NCBI RefSeq assembly: GCF_005796185.1
Contig: NZ_VAHM01000005.1
Location: forward strand, 1 to 64,000
Direction: 5' to 3'
Source of the DNA: Pseudarthrobacter sp. NamB4
GTDB taxonomy: Bacteria; Actinomycetota; Actinomycetes; Actinomycetales; Micrococcaceae
DNA length: 64,000 nucleotides
The notes beneath the pieces were generated by a model, which saw only the letters and a list, made by a program, of their open reading frames with translations, was not told the DNA's origin and ran no database searches. This document shows, piece after piece, positions 31,137-40,905 of this stretch (its first letter is position 1; the number at the start of each line of letters is the position of its first letter). The translations under genes and the position numbers were made by a program.

Positions 31137-32018
31137 CTAGTGGTCGGCGCGCCTCAACTTGATGTCTATCGAGTCGACGCGCTCCCCAAACAATACATTC
31201 CGCGACCACTGCGTTTGGAGCCCCGCCACCAGCTCCTGCACCCCCGCGGCGTCCAGTCCGTCCTCAAGGTAAAGCACTACCTGCAGTTCAGGGCCTGCGC
31301 CGCCGCCTGCCACGACAGATCCGTCCGCTGCGCGCGAGGCCACTCCCCTGCCGGGCAGCAGTTCAATGCTCCGGACGGCGGAAAAACCCGCGGCGGCGCG
31401 GCCCATTTCGGCAGCGAGCTCCTCGTCTGCATAGGACGGGATCCAGTCATGCTGCTGCGCCAGCGCCCATACTGCCGGACGGCGCACAACGAAGGTGAAG
31501 TCCGAGCCGGGGTCCAGGACCAGCAGCTCCGCGCCTTCGGCAACGGCGGAAAGGGCAGCCCGGGCAGCGTAGACGGCAACGGGCCTCGCTTCAGGATGCC
31601 AGGCCGTCAACGCCGCGGTGGAGGTGAAGGCGGGCAACGCGGTCCTGCCGTCGGCCGCCTTGAGCGTTACGAGTGCCATGTCTGCCTGCTTATCGGAGTG
31701 CAGCCCGTGCGCTCCGTCTGCCTCCTCAGCGAGCTGAGCGACGATGGGGATGAAGACGCGAGCCGTCGCCAGCGAGGCGACCACGCCGGCTTCGTTCCCT
31801 GTTCCGCCCCGAAGCGCCGCTACCGCGGCGAGGTAGCTGTCGTCGGCCGTTCCGTCGTCGTTGTCGAAGTTATGGATCCTGGCCTGCTCGCCTGCCAGGC
31901 TCCGGCCCGCCCAAGGCTGGCCAGCGGAGTCCGCCCCACCGCCCGCGCCGGCCAGCGCGGCAGCAATGTGCCCGGGAAGCGGGCGCGGGGACGGAGCGGC
32001 GGGTTCGTTGCTGGCCAT
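31137..32018 (-). CDS. SseB-family protein
   Basis: A 293-residue protein with an SseB-type domain over about residues 60-200, including the DKQADMALVTLKAADGRTALPAFTS-like region. The function is unknown; in E. coli SseB is associated with serine/cysteine metabolism. The start is ATG 32018. A longer open frame up to 32615 is a priA overlap and was dropped. It follows priA by 28 bases. Confidence 0.82.
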   Translation of the reverse strand: MASNEPAAPSPRPLPGHIAAALAGAGGGADSAGQPWAGRSLAGEQARIHNFDNDDGTADDSYLAAVAALRGGTGNEAGVVASLATARVFIPIVAQLAEEADGAHGLHSDKQADMALVTLKAADGRTALPAFTSTAALTAWHPEARPVAVYAARAALSAVAEGAELLVLDPGSDFTFVVRRPAVWALAQQHDWIPSYADEELAAEMGRAAAGFSAVRSIELLPGRGVASRAADGSVVAGGGAGPELQVVLYLEDGLDAAGVQELVAGLQTQWSRNVLFGERVDSIDIKLRRADH

Positions 32019-32046
32019 GGCGGTGCCTTCGGTCCGGGCGGGACGC

Positions 32047-32793
32047 CTAGCGGCGGCCGGCGACGTCGAGTGCCTCGGGCAGCGTGAATGCGTTGGCGTA
32101 GAGTGCCTTGCCCACGATGGCGCCTTCAACGCCGAGGGGAACCAGTGAACGCAGGACCTTGAGGTCGTCGAGGCTGGAGATGCCGCCCGATGCCACCACC
32201 GGCTTGCCGGTCTTCTCCACCATCTGGCGCAGGAGTTCCACGTTAGGGCCCTGAAGAGTGCCGTCCTTGGTGACGTCCGTGACCACATAGCGGCTGCATC
32301 CGGCTTCCTCGAGGCGTCCCAGGACATCCCAGAGGTCCCCTCCCTCCTTGGTCCAGCCCCGGCCGGCCAGGGTGGTGCCGCGCACATCCAGGCCCACGGC
32401 GATTTTGTCGCCAAAGCGCTCGATGGCCCGGCGGGTCCACTCGGGGTTCTCCAGCGCGGCTGTTCCCAGGTTGACGCGGGCGACGCCCAGGTCCAGGGCC
32501 GCTTCAAGGGTCTGGTCGTCCCGCAGTCCGCCGGAAAGCTCCACCTTGATGTCCAGCCGGCCCACCACCTCGCGGAGCAGTTCCGCGTTGGAGCCGCGGC
32601 CGAAAGCGGCGTCAAGGTCCACCAGGTGCACCCATTCGGCGCCCTGCTGCTGCCAGTTCAGCGCGGCCTCCAGCGGGGTTCCATAGCTGGTCTCACTGCC
32701 CGCTGCACCCTGGACCAGCCGGACGGCCTGGCCGTTGACGACGTCGACGGCGGGCAGCAGTTCAAGAACCGGCAGATCGGTGGCGGTGGTCAT
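32047..32793 (-). CDS. priA: Bifunctional HisA/TrpF isomerase PriA
   Basis: A 248-residue TIM-barrel isomerase. It acts on ProFAR in histidine synthesis and, in most actinobacteria, also on phosphoribosylanthranilate in tryptophan synthesis. The [15 protein letters not shown] start, the catalytic Asp in it and the C-terminal [13 protein letters not shown] phosphate-binding loop are present. A plain HisA cannot be excluded by eye, but the lineage favours PriA. Confidence 0.92.
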   Translation of the reverse strand: MTTATDLPVLELLPAVDVVNGQAVRLVQGAAGSETSYGTPLEAALNWQQQGAEWVHLVDLDAAFGRGSNAELLREVVGRLDIKVELSGGLRDDQTLEAALDLGVARVNLGTAALENPEWTRRAIERFGDKIAVGLDVRGTTLAGRGWTKEGGDLWDVLGRLEEAGCSRYVVTDVTKDGTLQGPNVELLRQMVEKTGKPVVASGGISSLDDLKVLRSLVPLGVEGAIVGKALYANAFTLPEALDVAGRR

Positions 32794-32832
32794 GTCTATC
32801 CTCAGGGTTGGGGGAAGTGGGGGAATCGCCGG

Positions 32833-32991
32833 TCAGGCGGCCGGCAGCGTCAGCAGGTAGGCGGCCAGCAGCGACATGCCCGCCAGGACGTAAAACGAAA
32901 TCTGGGTCCAGAGCGGTTTGTGCTGCTGCCTAAAGGAGAGGGCGCCGCCAATGAGCAGTCCGGCGAGCCCCATGAGAAGGACGGACCACAT
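32833..32991 (-). CDS. Small two-helix membrane protein in the his cluster
   Basis: A 52-residue ORF that begins MWSVLLMGLAGLLIGGALSF, with a second hydrophobic segment from residue 31 on (ISFYVLAGMSLLAAYLLTLP). The two segments are joined by the short polar stretch RQQHKPLW. Its ATG follows immediately after the hisH TAG and it lies 41 bases before priA, so it fits the operon. I do not recognise the family. Its shape and place suggest a real gene of unknown role. Confidence 0.6.
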   Translation of the reverse strand: MWSVLLMGLAGLLIGGALSFRQQHKPLWTQISFYVLAGMSLLAAYLLTLPAA

Positions 32992-33753
32992 CTAGGCGGC
33001 GCCGCCAGCCGGCGCCTGTGTGCCAGTTTCCGGGGTGCCTGCCGGCCTGCGCAGGGCCTCAACCCAGTTGTGCAGCAGGCGGGCGCCGGCGTCCCCGGAT
33101 TTCTCCGGGTGGAACTGAGTGGCACACAGCGGACCGTTTTCGACGGCGGCGATGAACGGCGCGCCGTGCTCGGACCAGGTCACCAGGGGCGGAGCCATCC
33201 GCGGCTGGACAACGTCGAAGTTCCATTCCTGGACACCATACGAGTGCACAAAGTAGAACCGCTCGTTCTCGACGCCGGCAAACAGCTTGGAGCCCTCCGG
33301 CGCCTTTACGGTGTTCCAGCCCATGTGCGGCACAACCTCCGCCGGCAGGAGCTCAACCTTTCCGGGCCACTCACCGATGCCTTCCGCCTCGGTGCCGTGT
33401 TCGACGCCGGCCTCAAAGAGCACCTGGAGGCCTACGCAGATGCCCAGGACGGGGCGTCCGCCCGCAACGCGCCTGCCGATGAGGCGGATGCCGTCCACGG
33501 CTTTGAGCTCACGCATCACAGTCTCAAAGGCGCCGACGCCGGGAACCACCAGGCCATCCGCGTTCAGGACGTCCTCCGGCTTGGAGCTGAGGATGACCTC
33601 TGCGCCCGCCCGCTCCAGGGCGCGCACGGCGGAGCGGACGTTCCCGGAACCGTAGTCCAGGACGGTGACAGTCGGTTTTCCCTCAGGCGATGGCAGCTTG
33701 CGCGAGGCCGAGGGGTCAATGATGGCGCCGTCCCGAAGGACCTGGCCGCTCAC
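32992..33753 (-). CDS. hisH: Imidazole glycerol phosphate synthase glutaminase subunit HisH
   Basis: The class I glutamine amidotransferase half of the HisH-HisF enzyme, making ammonia from glutamine. The catalytic Cys106 is in GICVGLQ, and the His and Glu partners are in ATQFHPEKS. The 253 residues include an N-terminal extension of about 27 residues before [11 protein letters not shown]. The GTG overlaps the hisB stop by four bases. hisF is not in the window. Confidence 0.95.
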   Translation of the reverse strand: MSGQVLRDGAIIDPSASRKLPSPEGKPTVTVLDYGSGNVRSAVRALERAGAEVILSSKPEDVLNADGLVVPGVGAFETVMRELKAVDGIRLIGRRVAGGRPVLGICVGLQVLFEAGVEHGTEAEGIGEWPGKVELLPAEVVPHMGWNTVKAPEGSKLFAGVENERFYFVHSYGVQEWNFDVVQPRMAPPLVTWSEHGAPFIAAVENGPLCATQFHPEKSGDAGARLLHNWVEALRRPAGTPETGTQAPAGGAA

Positions 33754-34376
33754 AACGCACCCTTGGTAGAGGGGATTCCCTCAACCCGGGGGTCCGGTTC
33801 CACGGCCGCGCGCAGCGCCCTGGCGAAGGCCTTGAACTGGGCCTCAACGATGTGGTGCGGGTCCCGGCCGGCGATAACGTTCATGTGCAGGCAGATGCCT
33901 GCGTGCAGCGTGATTGCTTCGAAAACGTGGCGGGTGAGGGAGCCGGTGAAGTGTCCGCCGATCAGGTGGTACTCCTGGCCGGCGGGCTCGCCGCCGTGCA
34001 CCAGGTAGGGACGCCCGGAAACATCGACGACGGCGTGGGCCAGGGCTTCATCCAAGGGGACGGTGGCTTCGCCGAAGCGGCGGATGCCTGCCTTGTTGCC
34101 CAGCGCGGTGCGCAGCACCTCCCCGAAGGTGATGGCGACGTCCTCCACTGTGTGGTGGACATCAATGTGGATGTCGCCGGTGGCCTTGACCGTCATGTCA
34201 ATCAACGAGTGCTTGCAGAGAGCCGTCAGCATGTGATCGTAGAACGGCACTGAGGTGTCGATGTCCGAGCTGCCGGTGCCGTCAAGGTTGATTTCGACAA
34301 GCACGGACGACTCGCTGGTGGCGCGTTCCATGCGGGCAGTCCGGGCCGCAGCCACGTTCGATCCGGTGGTACTCAT
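33750..34376 (-). CDS. hisB: Imidazoleglycerol-phosphate dehydratase
   Basis: Dehydrates IGP to imidazole acetol phosphate. The 208-residue monofunctional HisB shows the metal-binding [11 protein letters not shown] and HHTVEDVAI motifs. It has no phosphatase domain. It overlaps hisH by four bases and follows hisC by 60. Confidence 0.96.
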   Translation of the reverse strand: MSTTGSNVAAARTARMERATSESSVLVEINLDGTGSSDIDTSVPFYDHMLTALCKHSLIDMTVKATGDIHIDVHHTVEDVAITFGEVLRTALGNKAGIRRFGEATVPLDEALAHAVVDVSGRPYLVHGGEPAGQEYHLIGGHFTGSLTRHVFEAITLHAGICLHMNVIAGRDPHHIVEAQFKAFARALRAAVEPDPRVEGIPSTKGAL

Positions 34377-34436
34377 GCTTGGGGTCCTTTTGGGCAGGAA
34401 ATGGGTTGTTCGGGCGGTCAGCGCCGTACTTCCAGT

Positions 34437-35555
34437 CTAGGCGGGAAGCGCGGCCTGACTTGCAAGGATGTTTTCCAAGGAGGTGAGGAAGGCTGTGGTT
34501 TCGGTCTCAGTTCCCGCGGTGACACGCAGATGCCCGGGGATCCCCACATCGCGGATGAGCACACCGGCGTCCAGCAGTTCCTGCCAGACTCGGTGGGGGT
34601 CTTCCAGGCCGCCGAAGAAAACATAGTTGGAGTCTGAGGCGGCAGGCTTGAGCCCCATTCGCGTTAGCTCGGCTACGATGCGGTCCCGCTGCTTTTTGAT
34701 GTCTTCCACATCCGCCATCAGCGCCCCACGGTGCTGGAGCGCAGCGAGGGCCGTTGCCTGCGTGATGGCGGAGAGGTGGTACGGAAGCCGGACAAGCCGC
34801 AGGGCATCAGTAACTTCGGGGGCCGCCGCCATATAGCCGAGGCGGGCCCCGGCGAGGGCGAATGCCTTGCTCATGGTCCGGGAAACGATCAGCCGTTCCC
34901 GCCCGGGGAGCAGCGTCAGGGCGCTGGGCGTTCCGTCATGGGCGAACTCGTGGTACGCCTCATCGACGATGACGATGGTTTGGCTGGCTTCGCCGGCCTC
35001 GTAGACGGCTTCCACCACGTCCAGTCCCAGACCTGTTCCCGTGGGGTTGTTGGGCGAGCAGAGGAACACGATGTTGGGGTGGAGTTCCTCAACCTGACGT
35101 GCAGCAGATTCCGCGCTGAGGTCGTACCCCTCAGCCCGCTTCCCCACGATGTATTCGGTGTCCGTTCCGGTGGCGAGCAGCGGATACATGGAGTACGTGG
35201 GCGGGAAGCCGAGCGCTCTACGCCCCGGGCCACCGAAGGCCTGGAGTATCTGCTGGAGCACCTCATTGGACCCGTTGGCGGCCCACAGGTTGGACTCATC
35301 CAGCCCGTGGCCCAGGTATTCCGCCAGCGCTTTCCGCAGCTCGGTGAATTCGCGGTCGGGATAGCGGTTGAGTCCCGCGGCAGCCTCGGAAACAGCCTTC
35401 GTGATCGCTGCCCGGACGTCCGCCGGGACACCATGGGTGTTCTCGTTGACGTTGAGAAGAATGGGGACGTTCAGCTGCGGAGCACCGTAAGGGGTAAGCC
35501 CGCGAAGGTTGCTGCGGAGGGGAAGCCGGTTCAGGCGCTCTAGCTGGTCATTCAC
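34437..35555 (-). CDS. hisC: Histidinol-phosphate aminotransferase
   Basis: A 372-residue class I/II PLP aminotransferase of the histidine pathway. The Schiff-base Lys230 lies in SRTMSKAFALAGARLG; the DEAYHEF segment holds the PLP ring contact. It is the first of the four his genes here; no hisD is visible upstream. Related enzymes can act on other aromatic acids, but the operon supports HisC. Confidence 0.94.
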   Translation of the reverse strand: MNDQLERLNRLPLRSNLRGLTPYGAPQLNVPILLNVNENTHGVPADVRAAITKAVSEAAAGLNRYPDREFTELRKALAEYLGHGLDESNLWAANGSNEVLQQILQAFGGPGRRALGFPPTYSMYPLLATGTDTEYIVGKRAEGYDLSAESAARQVEELHPNIVFLCSPNNPTGTGLGLDVVEAVYEAGEASQTIVIVDEAYHEFAHDGTPSALTLLPGRERLIVSRTMSKAFALAGARLGYMAAAPEVTDALRLVRLPYHLSAITQATALAALQHRGALMADVEDIKKQRDRIVAELTRMGLKPAASDSNYVFFGGLEDPHRVWQELLDAGVLIRDVGIPGHLRVTAGTETETTAFLTSLENILASQAALPA

Positions 35556-35660
35556 CTGAACAGTTTAGTGCCCGTGCGGGACGCCCGAAAATGTGACGGC
35601 CCCGTGTTCGCCTTCAGCGTTGCCTCCCGGTCAGGGCTCCAGCAGGCAGAGCACGATGGC

Positions 35661-36083
35661 CTAGGCCTTGGCGGCTGGCACGAACAGCTGCTGGCCCGGG
35701 AAGACAGCGCCGGAAGAAAGGTTGTTCAACTGCACGATGTCCGCAACAACGTCGCGCGCGTCACGCTGGGGGGCCACGCTGGCCGCAATGCCCCAAAGGG
35801 ACTCGCCGGACTGGACTGTCACCGTGACTGTGGGTGTGGCCGCAAGGTCCTCGGCAGAGTCCGACGCCTTGGCCGGCGCGTTGAAAAAACCTGCCAGTGA
35901 GAGCAACAGGGCTGCCAGCAGGATGAGGGGAATTCCTATCAGCACGATACGCCCGCGGCGGGTGAGGCGCAGGGGCGGAAGGGACGCCGGCCGCACCTCC
36001 GGCCGCTCCCCCGATTCGGAGAAGAGGTGCTGCACCGGGTGCAGCTGTTGACGTGAACTCCGCGAAACAGATGTAGCTGACAT
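35661..36083 (-). CDS. LysM membrane protein divergent from lexA (YneA/ChiZ/DivS-like)
   Basis: A 140-residue protein with a polar N-terminus, a single membrane span (about 45-68) and a C-terminal LysM domain (about 88-138) with QSGESLWGIAASVAP. LysM proteins beside lexA in Bacillus (YneA), Corynebacterium (DivS) and Mycobacterium (ChiZ) halt cell division during the SOS response. The AGGAGGG site precedes the ATG at 36083. A LexA box 133 bases upstream supports SOS control. No catalytic domain is visible. Confidence 0.82.
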   Translation of the reverse strand: MSATSVSRSSRQQLHPVQHLFSESGERPEVRPASLPPLRLTRRGRIVLIGIPLILLAALLLSLAGFFNAPAKASDSAEDLAATPTVTVTVQSGESLWGIAASVAPQRDARDVVADIVQLNNLSSGAVFPGQQLFVPAAKA

Positions 36084-36215
36084 GACCTTAGCCCTCCTGG
36101 ACCATACTGTGCTGCCCGGATGTCTTCCCTTTGCCTGCCTGCCTTCCGGCGACGACCACCTTCCCGGCGCCGACTCGCTTCCGACAGAATCTTCGAATAC
36201 TTCAGGCACTGAGTA

Positions 36216-36231
36216 GAACACATGTTCTAAC
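36216..36231. promoter_or_regulatory. LexA box, LysM/lexA intergenic region
   Basis: TAGAACACATGTTCTA is a perfect palindrome around GAAC-N4-GTTC, the core of the actinobacterial SOS box. It is nearer the LysM gene. Confidence 0.85.
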
Positions 36232-36280
36232 TTGGCTTTCTCTGTTTTAGCACTTATCGACGAACAATGTCGAGACTCGC

Positions 36281-36296
36281 TAGAACAAATGTTTGA
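36281..36296. promoter_or_regulatory. lexA: Second LexA box, nearer lexA
   Basis: TAGAACAAATGTTTGA keeps GAAC and most of the other half, with one change in GTTC. It lies 141 bases before the lexA start. Confidence 0.7.
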
Positions 36297-36436
36297 AAAA
36301 GCACTGCGGCTGGCCTAGCTTTGAACGAAAGAACAACCACCCGGACAGTCGATCAGCAGGGTCTGACATTTGGGGCGGGATCTTCCAGCGCACCGCCGCG
36401 GGAAGGCCCGGTGGAAACCGAAAGGCATTGGCGAAT

Positions 36437-37171
36437 ATGGCAGCAGCAGCCGCCGGGAGCAGGGGAACCGCGCAACCGAGGAAGACCGCCAAGGGCCTTA
36501 CACCACGGCAAAAAAGGATTCTCGAAACCATCCAGCGCTCCGTCAACGAGAATGGATATCCCCCCTCGATGCGGGAGATTGGGGACATCGTTGGCCTGGC
36601 GAGCCTTTCCAGCGTCACGCACCAGCTGTCCCAGCTCGAAAAACTCGGCTACCTCCGCCGCGACCCCAAACGGCCGCGGGCCATGGAAGTACTGATGCCC
36701 CTGACCCTGGACGGTGGTGCCGCAAAGACCCCGGCACAGCCGGACAACCTGCTTTCACCGGCCTCCGCAACGGTGACGGAGCTGCCCACCGCACTGGACA
36801 CCGCCATGGTTCCCCTGGTGGGCCGGATCGCTGCGGGCGGTCCCATCCTTGCGGACCAGCTCGTCGAAGACGTCATGCCCCTCCCGCGCCAGCTGGTCGG
36901 CCAGGGTGAACTGTTCATGCTCAGGGTTGCCGGGGACTCCATGGTGGATGCTGCCATTTGCGATGGTGACTGGGTGGTGGTCCGCAGGCAGGCGGACGCA
37001 GCAAACGGCGACATCGTGGCAGCCCTTCTTGATGACGAGGCCACAGTGAAAACGTTCCGGCAGCGGGACGGGCATACCTGGCTGCTCCCCCAGAACACGC
37101 AGTACGAGCCCATCCTTGGGGACCACGCCACCATTATGGGCAAGGTCGTTTCAGTGCTCCGTTCGCTGTAG
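36437..37171 (+). CDS. lexA: LexA repressor
   Basis: The SOS master repressor, 244 residues. An N-terminal winged helix (about 20-85) with [13 protein letters not shown] precedes a S24-type autoprotease domain. The cleavage site is Ala133-Gly134 in RIAAGGPI, the nucleophile Ser168 is in GDSM, and Lys205 is in ATVKTF. The start is the ATG at 36437; the longer frame to 36293 runs through the second LexA box. It is autoregulated by the two boxes. The first 20 residues are Ala/Gly-rich. Confidence 0.97.
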   Translation: MAAAAAGSRGTAQPRKTAKGLTPRQKRILETIQRSVNENGYPPSMREIGDIVGLASLSSVTHQLSQLEKLGYLRRDPKRPRAMEVLMPLTLDGGAAKTPAQPDNLLSPASATVTELPTALDTAMVPLVGRIAAGGPILADQLVEDVMPLPRQLVGQGELFMLRVAGDSMVDAAICDGDWVVVRRQADAANGDIVAALLDDEATVKTFRQRDGHTWLLPQNTQYEPILGDHATIMGKVVSVLRSL

Positions 37172-37181
37172 CAGGGAGCAC

Positions 37182-39239
37182 TCAGGCGTTTGCCCGGGCC
37201 AGCCTCTCCAGCGCCGCCACCGCGGTCTTCCGGTCTGTTGTCGCCCAGAAAGGGGGCAGTGCCGCGCGGAGGAACCCAGCGTAACGCTCGGTGGCAAGCC
37301 GTGAATCGAGCACGGCCACTACTCCTTTATCCCCCGTGGACCGGATGAGCCGGCCTGCCCCCTGGGCAAGGCGGATGGCGGCATGGGTGGCAGACACGGA
37401 CATGAAGCCGTTCCCGCCCGCCTGCGCGACAGCCCGTGAGCGGGCCGTCATGAGGGGATCGTCCGGCCTGGGGAACGGGATGCGGTCTATGACCACCAGG
37501 CGGCACGAACCCCCGGGAACATCCACGCCCTGCCACAGGGACATGGTGCCGAAGAGGCAGGTATCGGGCTCGTCCGAGAACTGCTTCACCAGGGCCGTCA
37601 TGGTGGAATCGCCCTGGCACAGGATGGTCATGCCCAGTTTTGGCCGCAGGGCTTCCGCAGCTTCCTCTGCGGCACGCCGGGACGAAAACAGGCACAATGC
37701 ACCACCGTTGGAGGCCCGGATCAGGGCTTCCAGTTCCGCCAGCGATTCCGGCGATGCCCCTCTGCCCGGCTTCGGCAGGTGGCCGGCCACGTACAGGATG
37801 CCCTGCTTCTGATAATCAAAGGGCGACCCCACGTCCACGCCGGTCCAGCTGGGGGCTCCTTCCCCGACAAGACCCAGCCCGCCGGCGGCAGGTTCGAAGG
37901 CGGAACCAATGGCCAGGGTTGCCGAGGTAAGCACCACGGTATGCCCGGAAAAAAGGCCTTCCCGCAGCCTGCCCGCAACGGAAAGCGGCGCAACGTTGAT
38001 CACGGCCGGCGCAGTGTCATCCGGCTGGGAGTATCCCTGGTGCGGGTCGAAGGAACTGGCCCTGGACATCCATACCACTTCCCTGTTCTCACGGGCTGCG
38101 AGGAGCCTTTCACACAGTTCGAGAATGAGCATCAGCCGGGAGCGGGCAAGCTGCCTCCCGCCGTCGGCTGATGTACTGCTGTCCCCCTTTGAATCGGAGA
38201 GCGCCGCACGGCAGGCGTCACGCAGCTGGTCCACACAGTCCAGCTGGCCGTCATTCAGGCCATTGGGCAGCAGCCCGTTCGGCACTCCGGCGAGGGCAAC
38301 CTCCAGGTTGGCGGCTGCCGCGTTGAGGGCGTCAACCGTGATGGCTGTGTGTTTCCGGGCACCGGCGGCCGCAGCGTGGACCATGGCCACCGACAGCTGG
38401 CCGGAAACCGCTCCGGTGACCCGGTCCTGCAGTTCGTGGGCCTCGTCGACCACTACGACGTCGTACTCGGGAAGCACTGCCAGTCCTTCAAAGGCGCTGA
38501 CCGCAAGCATCGCATGGTTGGTGACCACCACATCCGCGTCCGCTGCGTCCTGGCGCGCAAGTTCACTGAAGCATTCTGCTGCCATGGGACACTTCTGGGC
38601 GCCCAGGCACTCCATGGAGGTGACGGAAACCTGCCGCCAGGCCCGGTCCGTGACACCGGGCAGGAGCTCATCGCGGTCGCCGGTGACAGTCTTTCCCGCC
38701 CACTCCCGCAGCCGCACCACCTCCTTGCCGAGCTGGGATGAGGGGCCGCCTACTGCAGCAGCAAAATGCGGGACACTGGTGTCCTCGCCCAGGGAGAATA
38801 GCTGGCCCTCGGCCGGTTCCTCTGAAGGAAAGCCGCCTTCCAGCTTGTGCAGGCAGACATAGTTCGAGCGTCCCTTGACGAGCGCCACCTTGACGGGCCG
38901 GTCCAGTGCCGGGGTGATCGCCTTGAGCAGCCGGGGCAGGTCCCGGCCCACGATCTGCGTCTGCAGGGACAGCGTTGCGGTGGATACCAGGGCGGGCTTG
39001 TTGCTTTCCAAAGCGTGCGCGATGAGGGGGATCAGGTAAGCCAAGGACTTTCCGGTTCCCGTCCCGGCCTGAACCAGCAGGTGGTCCCCGCTTTCGATGG
39101 CGCGGGCCACCTGCCTGGCCATCTCGTGCTGACCGTCCCTGCTCTGCCCGCCCATGGCGGCGACAGCCCGGTCGAGCAGGTCGATCACGAACTGCTCGCC
39201 GGGCGTGCCCGTGGCCTGTGCAGCCACGGGGTCAGTCAT
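37182..39239 (-). CDS. dinG: DinG-family ATP-dependent DNA helicase
   Basis: A 685-residue Fe-S superfamily 2 helicase. The Walker A motif is QAGTGTGKSLAYL, the Walker B box is VVVVDEAHEL, and iron-sulfur-type cysteines are at YVCLHK and in ECLGAQKC...ECF. A late WQGVDVPGG motif follows. DinG-type enzymes unwind D-loops, R-loops and forks. The ATG at 39239 overlaps the hflX stop by eight bases. It is convergent with lexA; no LexA box was seen before it. Confidence 0.9.
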   Translation of the reverse strand: MTDPVAAQATGTPGEQFVIDLLDRAVAAMGGQSRDGQHEMARQVARAIESGDHLLVQAGTGTGKSLAYLIPLIAHALESNKPALVSTATLSLQTQIVGRDLPRLLKAITPALDRPVKVALVKGRSNYVCLHKLEGGFPSEEPAEGQLFSLGEDTSVPHFAAAVGGPSSQLGKEVVRLREWAGKTVTGDRDELLPGVTDRAWRQVSVTSMECLGAQKCPMAAECFSELARQDAADADVVVTNHAMLAVSAFEGLAVLPEYDVVVVDEAHELQDRVTGAVSGQLSVAMVHAAAAGARKHTAITVDALNAAAANLEVALAGVPNGLLPNGLNDGQLDCVDQLRDACRAALSDSKGDSSTSADGGRQLARSRLMLILELCERLLAARENREVVWMSRASSFDPHQGYSQPDDTAPAVINVAPLSVAGRLREGLFSGHTVVLTSATLAIGSAFEPAAGGLGLVGEGAPSWTGVDVGSPFDYQKQGILYVAGHLPKPGRGASPESLAELEALIRASNGGALCLFSSRRAAEEAAEALRPKLGMTILCQGDSTMTALVKQFSDEPDTCLFGTMSLWQGVDVPGGSCRLVVIDRIPFPRPDDPLMTARSRAVAQAGGNGFMSVSATHAAIRLAQGAGRLIRSTGDKGVVAVLDSRLATERYAGFLRAALPPFWATTDRKTAVAALERLARANA

Positions 39240-40905
39240 TGCTGGCGAAGGGTTCCAGTTCAGCCGCGAGGCCTTCCCGGACTTTAACAACCGCCCGGGT
39301 ACCGGCTTCATCGTGGTCGACGCTGATGATTTCGGCGTCCGATTCGTGCAGCTTGCTGACCAGGTCCCCGCGGTCGTAGGGGATGAGCAGCTCGAGCTTC
39401 ACGGAAGGCCGCGGAATAGCGTCACTGATGGCCTTGAGCAGCTCCGAAACGCCTTGACCCGTACGTGCCGACACCACAACGTGGCGCGGTTCGCGCTGCT
39501 TGAGCCGCTCCACCACAAAGGGATCGGCCGCATCTGCCTTGTTCAGGACGATGATCTCCGGGACCTTGCGGGCGTCCACCTCGCTGAAGACCTTACGGAC
39601 TGCGGCGATCTGGCCTTCAGGATCCGGGTGCGACACGTCCACCACGTGCAGGATCAGGTCCGCGTCCGCCACCTCCTCCAGCGTGGAGCGGAACGCCTCC
39701 ACGAGCTGGGTGGGCAGGGACCTCACAAAACCCACGGTGTCCGCCAGCGTGTAGCCCAGGCCATCGGCCGTCTCGGCCTTGCGCACGGTGGGATCCAGCG
39801 TGGCGAACAGAGCGTTCTCCACCAGGACTCCGGCGTCGGTGAGGCGGTTCAGCAGCGAGGACTTGCCGGCGTTGGTATACCCGGCAATGGCCACCGAGGG
39901 CACTTCATTACGACGGCGGTTGGCCCGTTTGGTCTCGCGCGCGGGCTTCATCCCGGCGATCTCACGCCGCAGCTTGGCCATGCGCGTACGGATCCGGCGG
40001 CGGTCCAGCTCGATCTTGGTTTCACCGGGACCGCGCGACCCCATGCCGGCGGCGGCGCTGCCCACCTGGCCACCGGCCTGGCGGGACATCGACTCGCCCC
40101 AGCCGCGGAGGCGCGGCAGGAGGTACTCCAGCTGCGCCAGCTCCACCTGGGCCTTGCCCTCGCGGCTCTTGGCGTGCTGGGCGAAGATGTCCAGGATCAG
40201 GGCCGTCCGGTCAATGACCTTGACCTTGACGATGTCCTCCAGGCCGCGGCGCTGGGAGGGTGCAAGCTCGGCGTCCACCACCACTGTGTCAGCGCCGGTG
40301 GACATCACGATGTCCCTAAGTTCAAGGGCCTTGCCTGACCCAAGGAAGGTTCCGGGGTCCGGCTTGTCCCGGCGCTGGACCAGTCCGTCCAGGACCTCGG
40401 AGCCGGCTGTTTCGGCGAGGGCGGCGAGTTCCCGCAGGGAGTTCTCGGCATCTGCAAGGGTTCCCTCGGACCACAGCCCCGCCAGGACCACCCGTTCGAG
40501 GCGCAGCTGGCGGTACTCAACCTCGGTGACGTCTTCAAGCTCGGTGGAAAGGCCTGCCGTGCGGCGCAGCGCGCGACGTTCCTCCAGATCCTGCTGGTCG
40601 CCGTCGTACGTTGTGTGTTCTTCGTCCAGGCTGGATATTGCCTGGGCCTTGCCGAACACTGTCTTGCCGCCCCGGCCTTCCTCACCCCCGCCTGCAGTGC
40701 TGAGGTTCCTGGCCGGTACGTCCTTGGAGAGGATCCGGTCGATCACAGCCTGGATTTCCTCAGGGCTCATGTCCTGGGCTGCTGGATCTGATCCGGTGTT
40801 GGGCTGGCTGGTCATGGTCTCCTTTGAAGATTCGGCAGTTCCAGAATAGTGCTGATTAGAGCTGATTGGGGAAGTATTCGCGCTGGGCTGACGGCCTGCG
40901 GTCAT
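39232..40905 (-). CDS. hflX: GTPase HflX
   Basis: A ribosome-splitting GTPase used in heat and stress recovery. The N-terminal HflX domain is followed by a G domain with G1 in AGYTNAGKSSLLN, G3 in DTVGFVRSLP and G4 in VLNKAD. Starting at 40905 gives 557 residues and has AGGAGG five bases upstream; ATG 40815 (527 residues) has a GGAG site only three bases away, so I prefer the longer start. It overlaps dinG by eight bases. Confidence 0.93.
   Translation of the reverse strand: MTAGRQPSANTSPISSNQHYSGTAESSKETMTSQPNTGSDPAAQDMSPEEIQAVIDRILSKDVPARNLSTAGGGEEGRGGKTVFGKAQAISSLDEEHTTYDGDQQDLEERRALRRTAGLSTELEDVTEVEYRQLRLERVVLAGLWSEGTLADAENSLRELAALAETAGSEVLDGLVQRRDKPDPGTFLGSGKALELRDIVMSTGADTVVVDAELAPSQRRGLEDIVKVKVIDRTALILDIFAQHAKSREGKAQVELAQLEYLLPRLRGWGESMSRQAGGQVGSAAAGMGSRGPGETKIELDRRRIRTRMAKLRREIAGMKPARETKRANRRRNEVPSVAIAGYTNAGKSSLLNRLTDAGVLVENALFATLDPTVRKAETADGLGYTLADTVGFVRSLPTQLVEAFRSTLEEVADADLILHVVDVSHPDPEGQIAAVRKVFSEVDARKVPEIIVLNKADAADPFVVERLKQREPRHVVVSARTGQGVSELLKAISDAIPRPSVKLELLIPYDRGDLVSKLHESDAEIISVDHDEAGTRAVVKVREGLAAELEPFASND

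Noticed and set aside
31137-32615. A 492-residue open frame covering SseB and part of priA
   Set aside because: The upstream half is the other frame of priA; the SseB start at 32018 is supported by the coding pattern.
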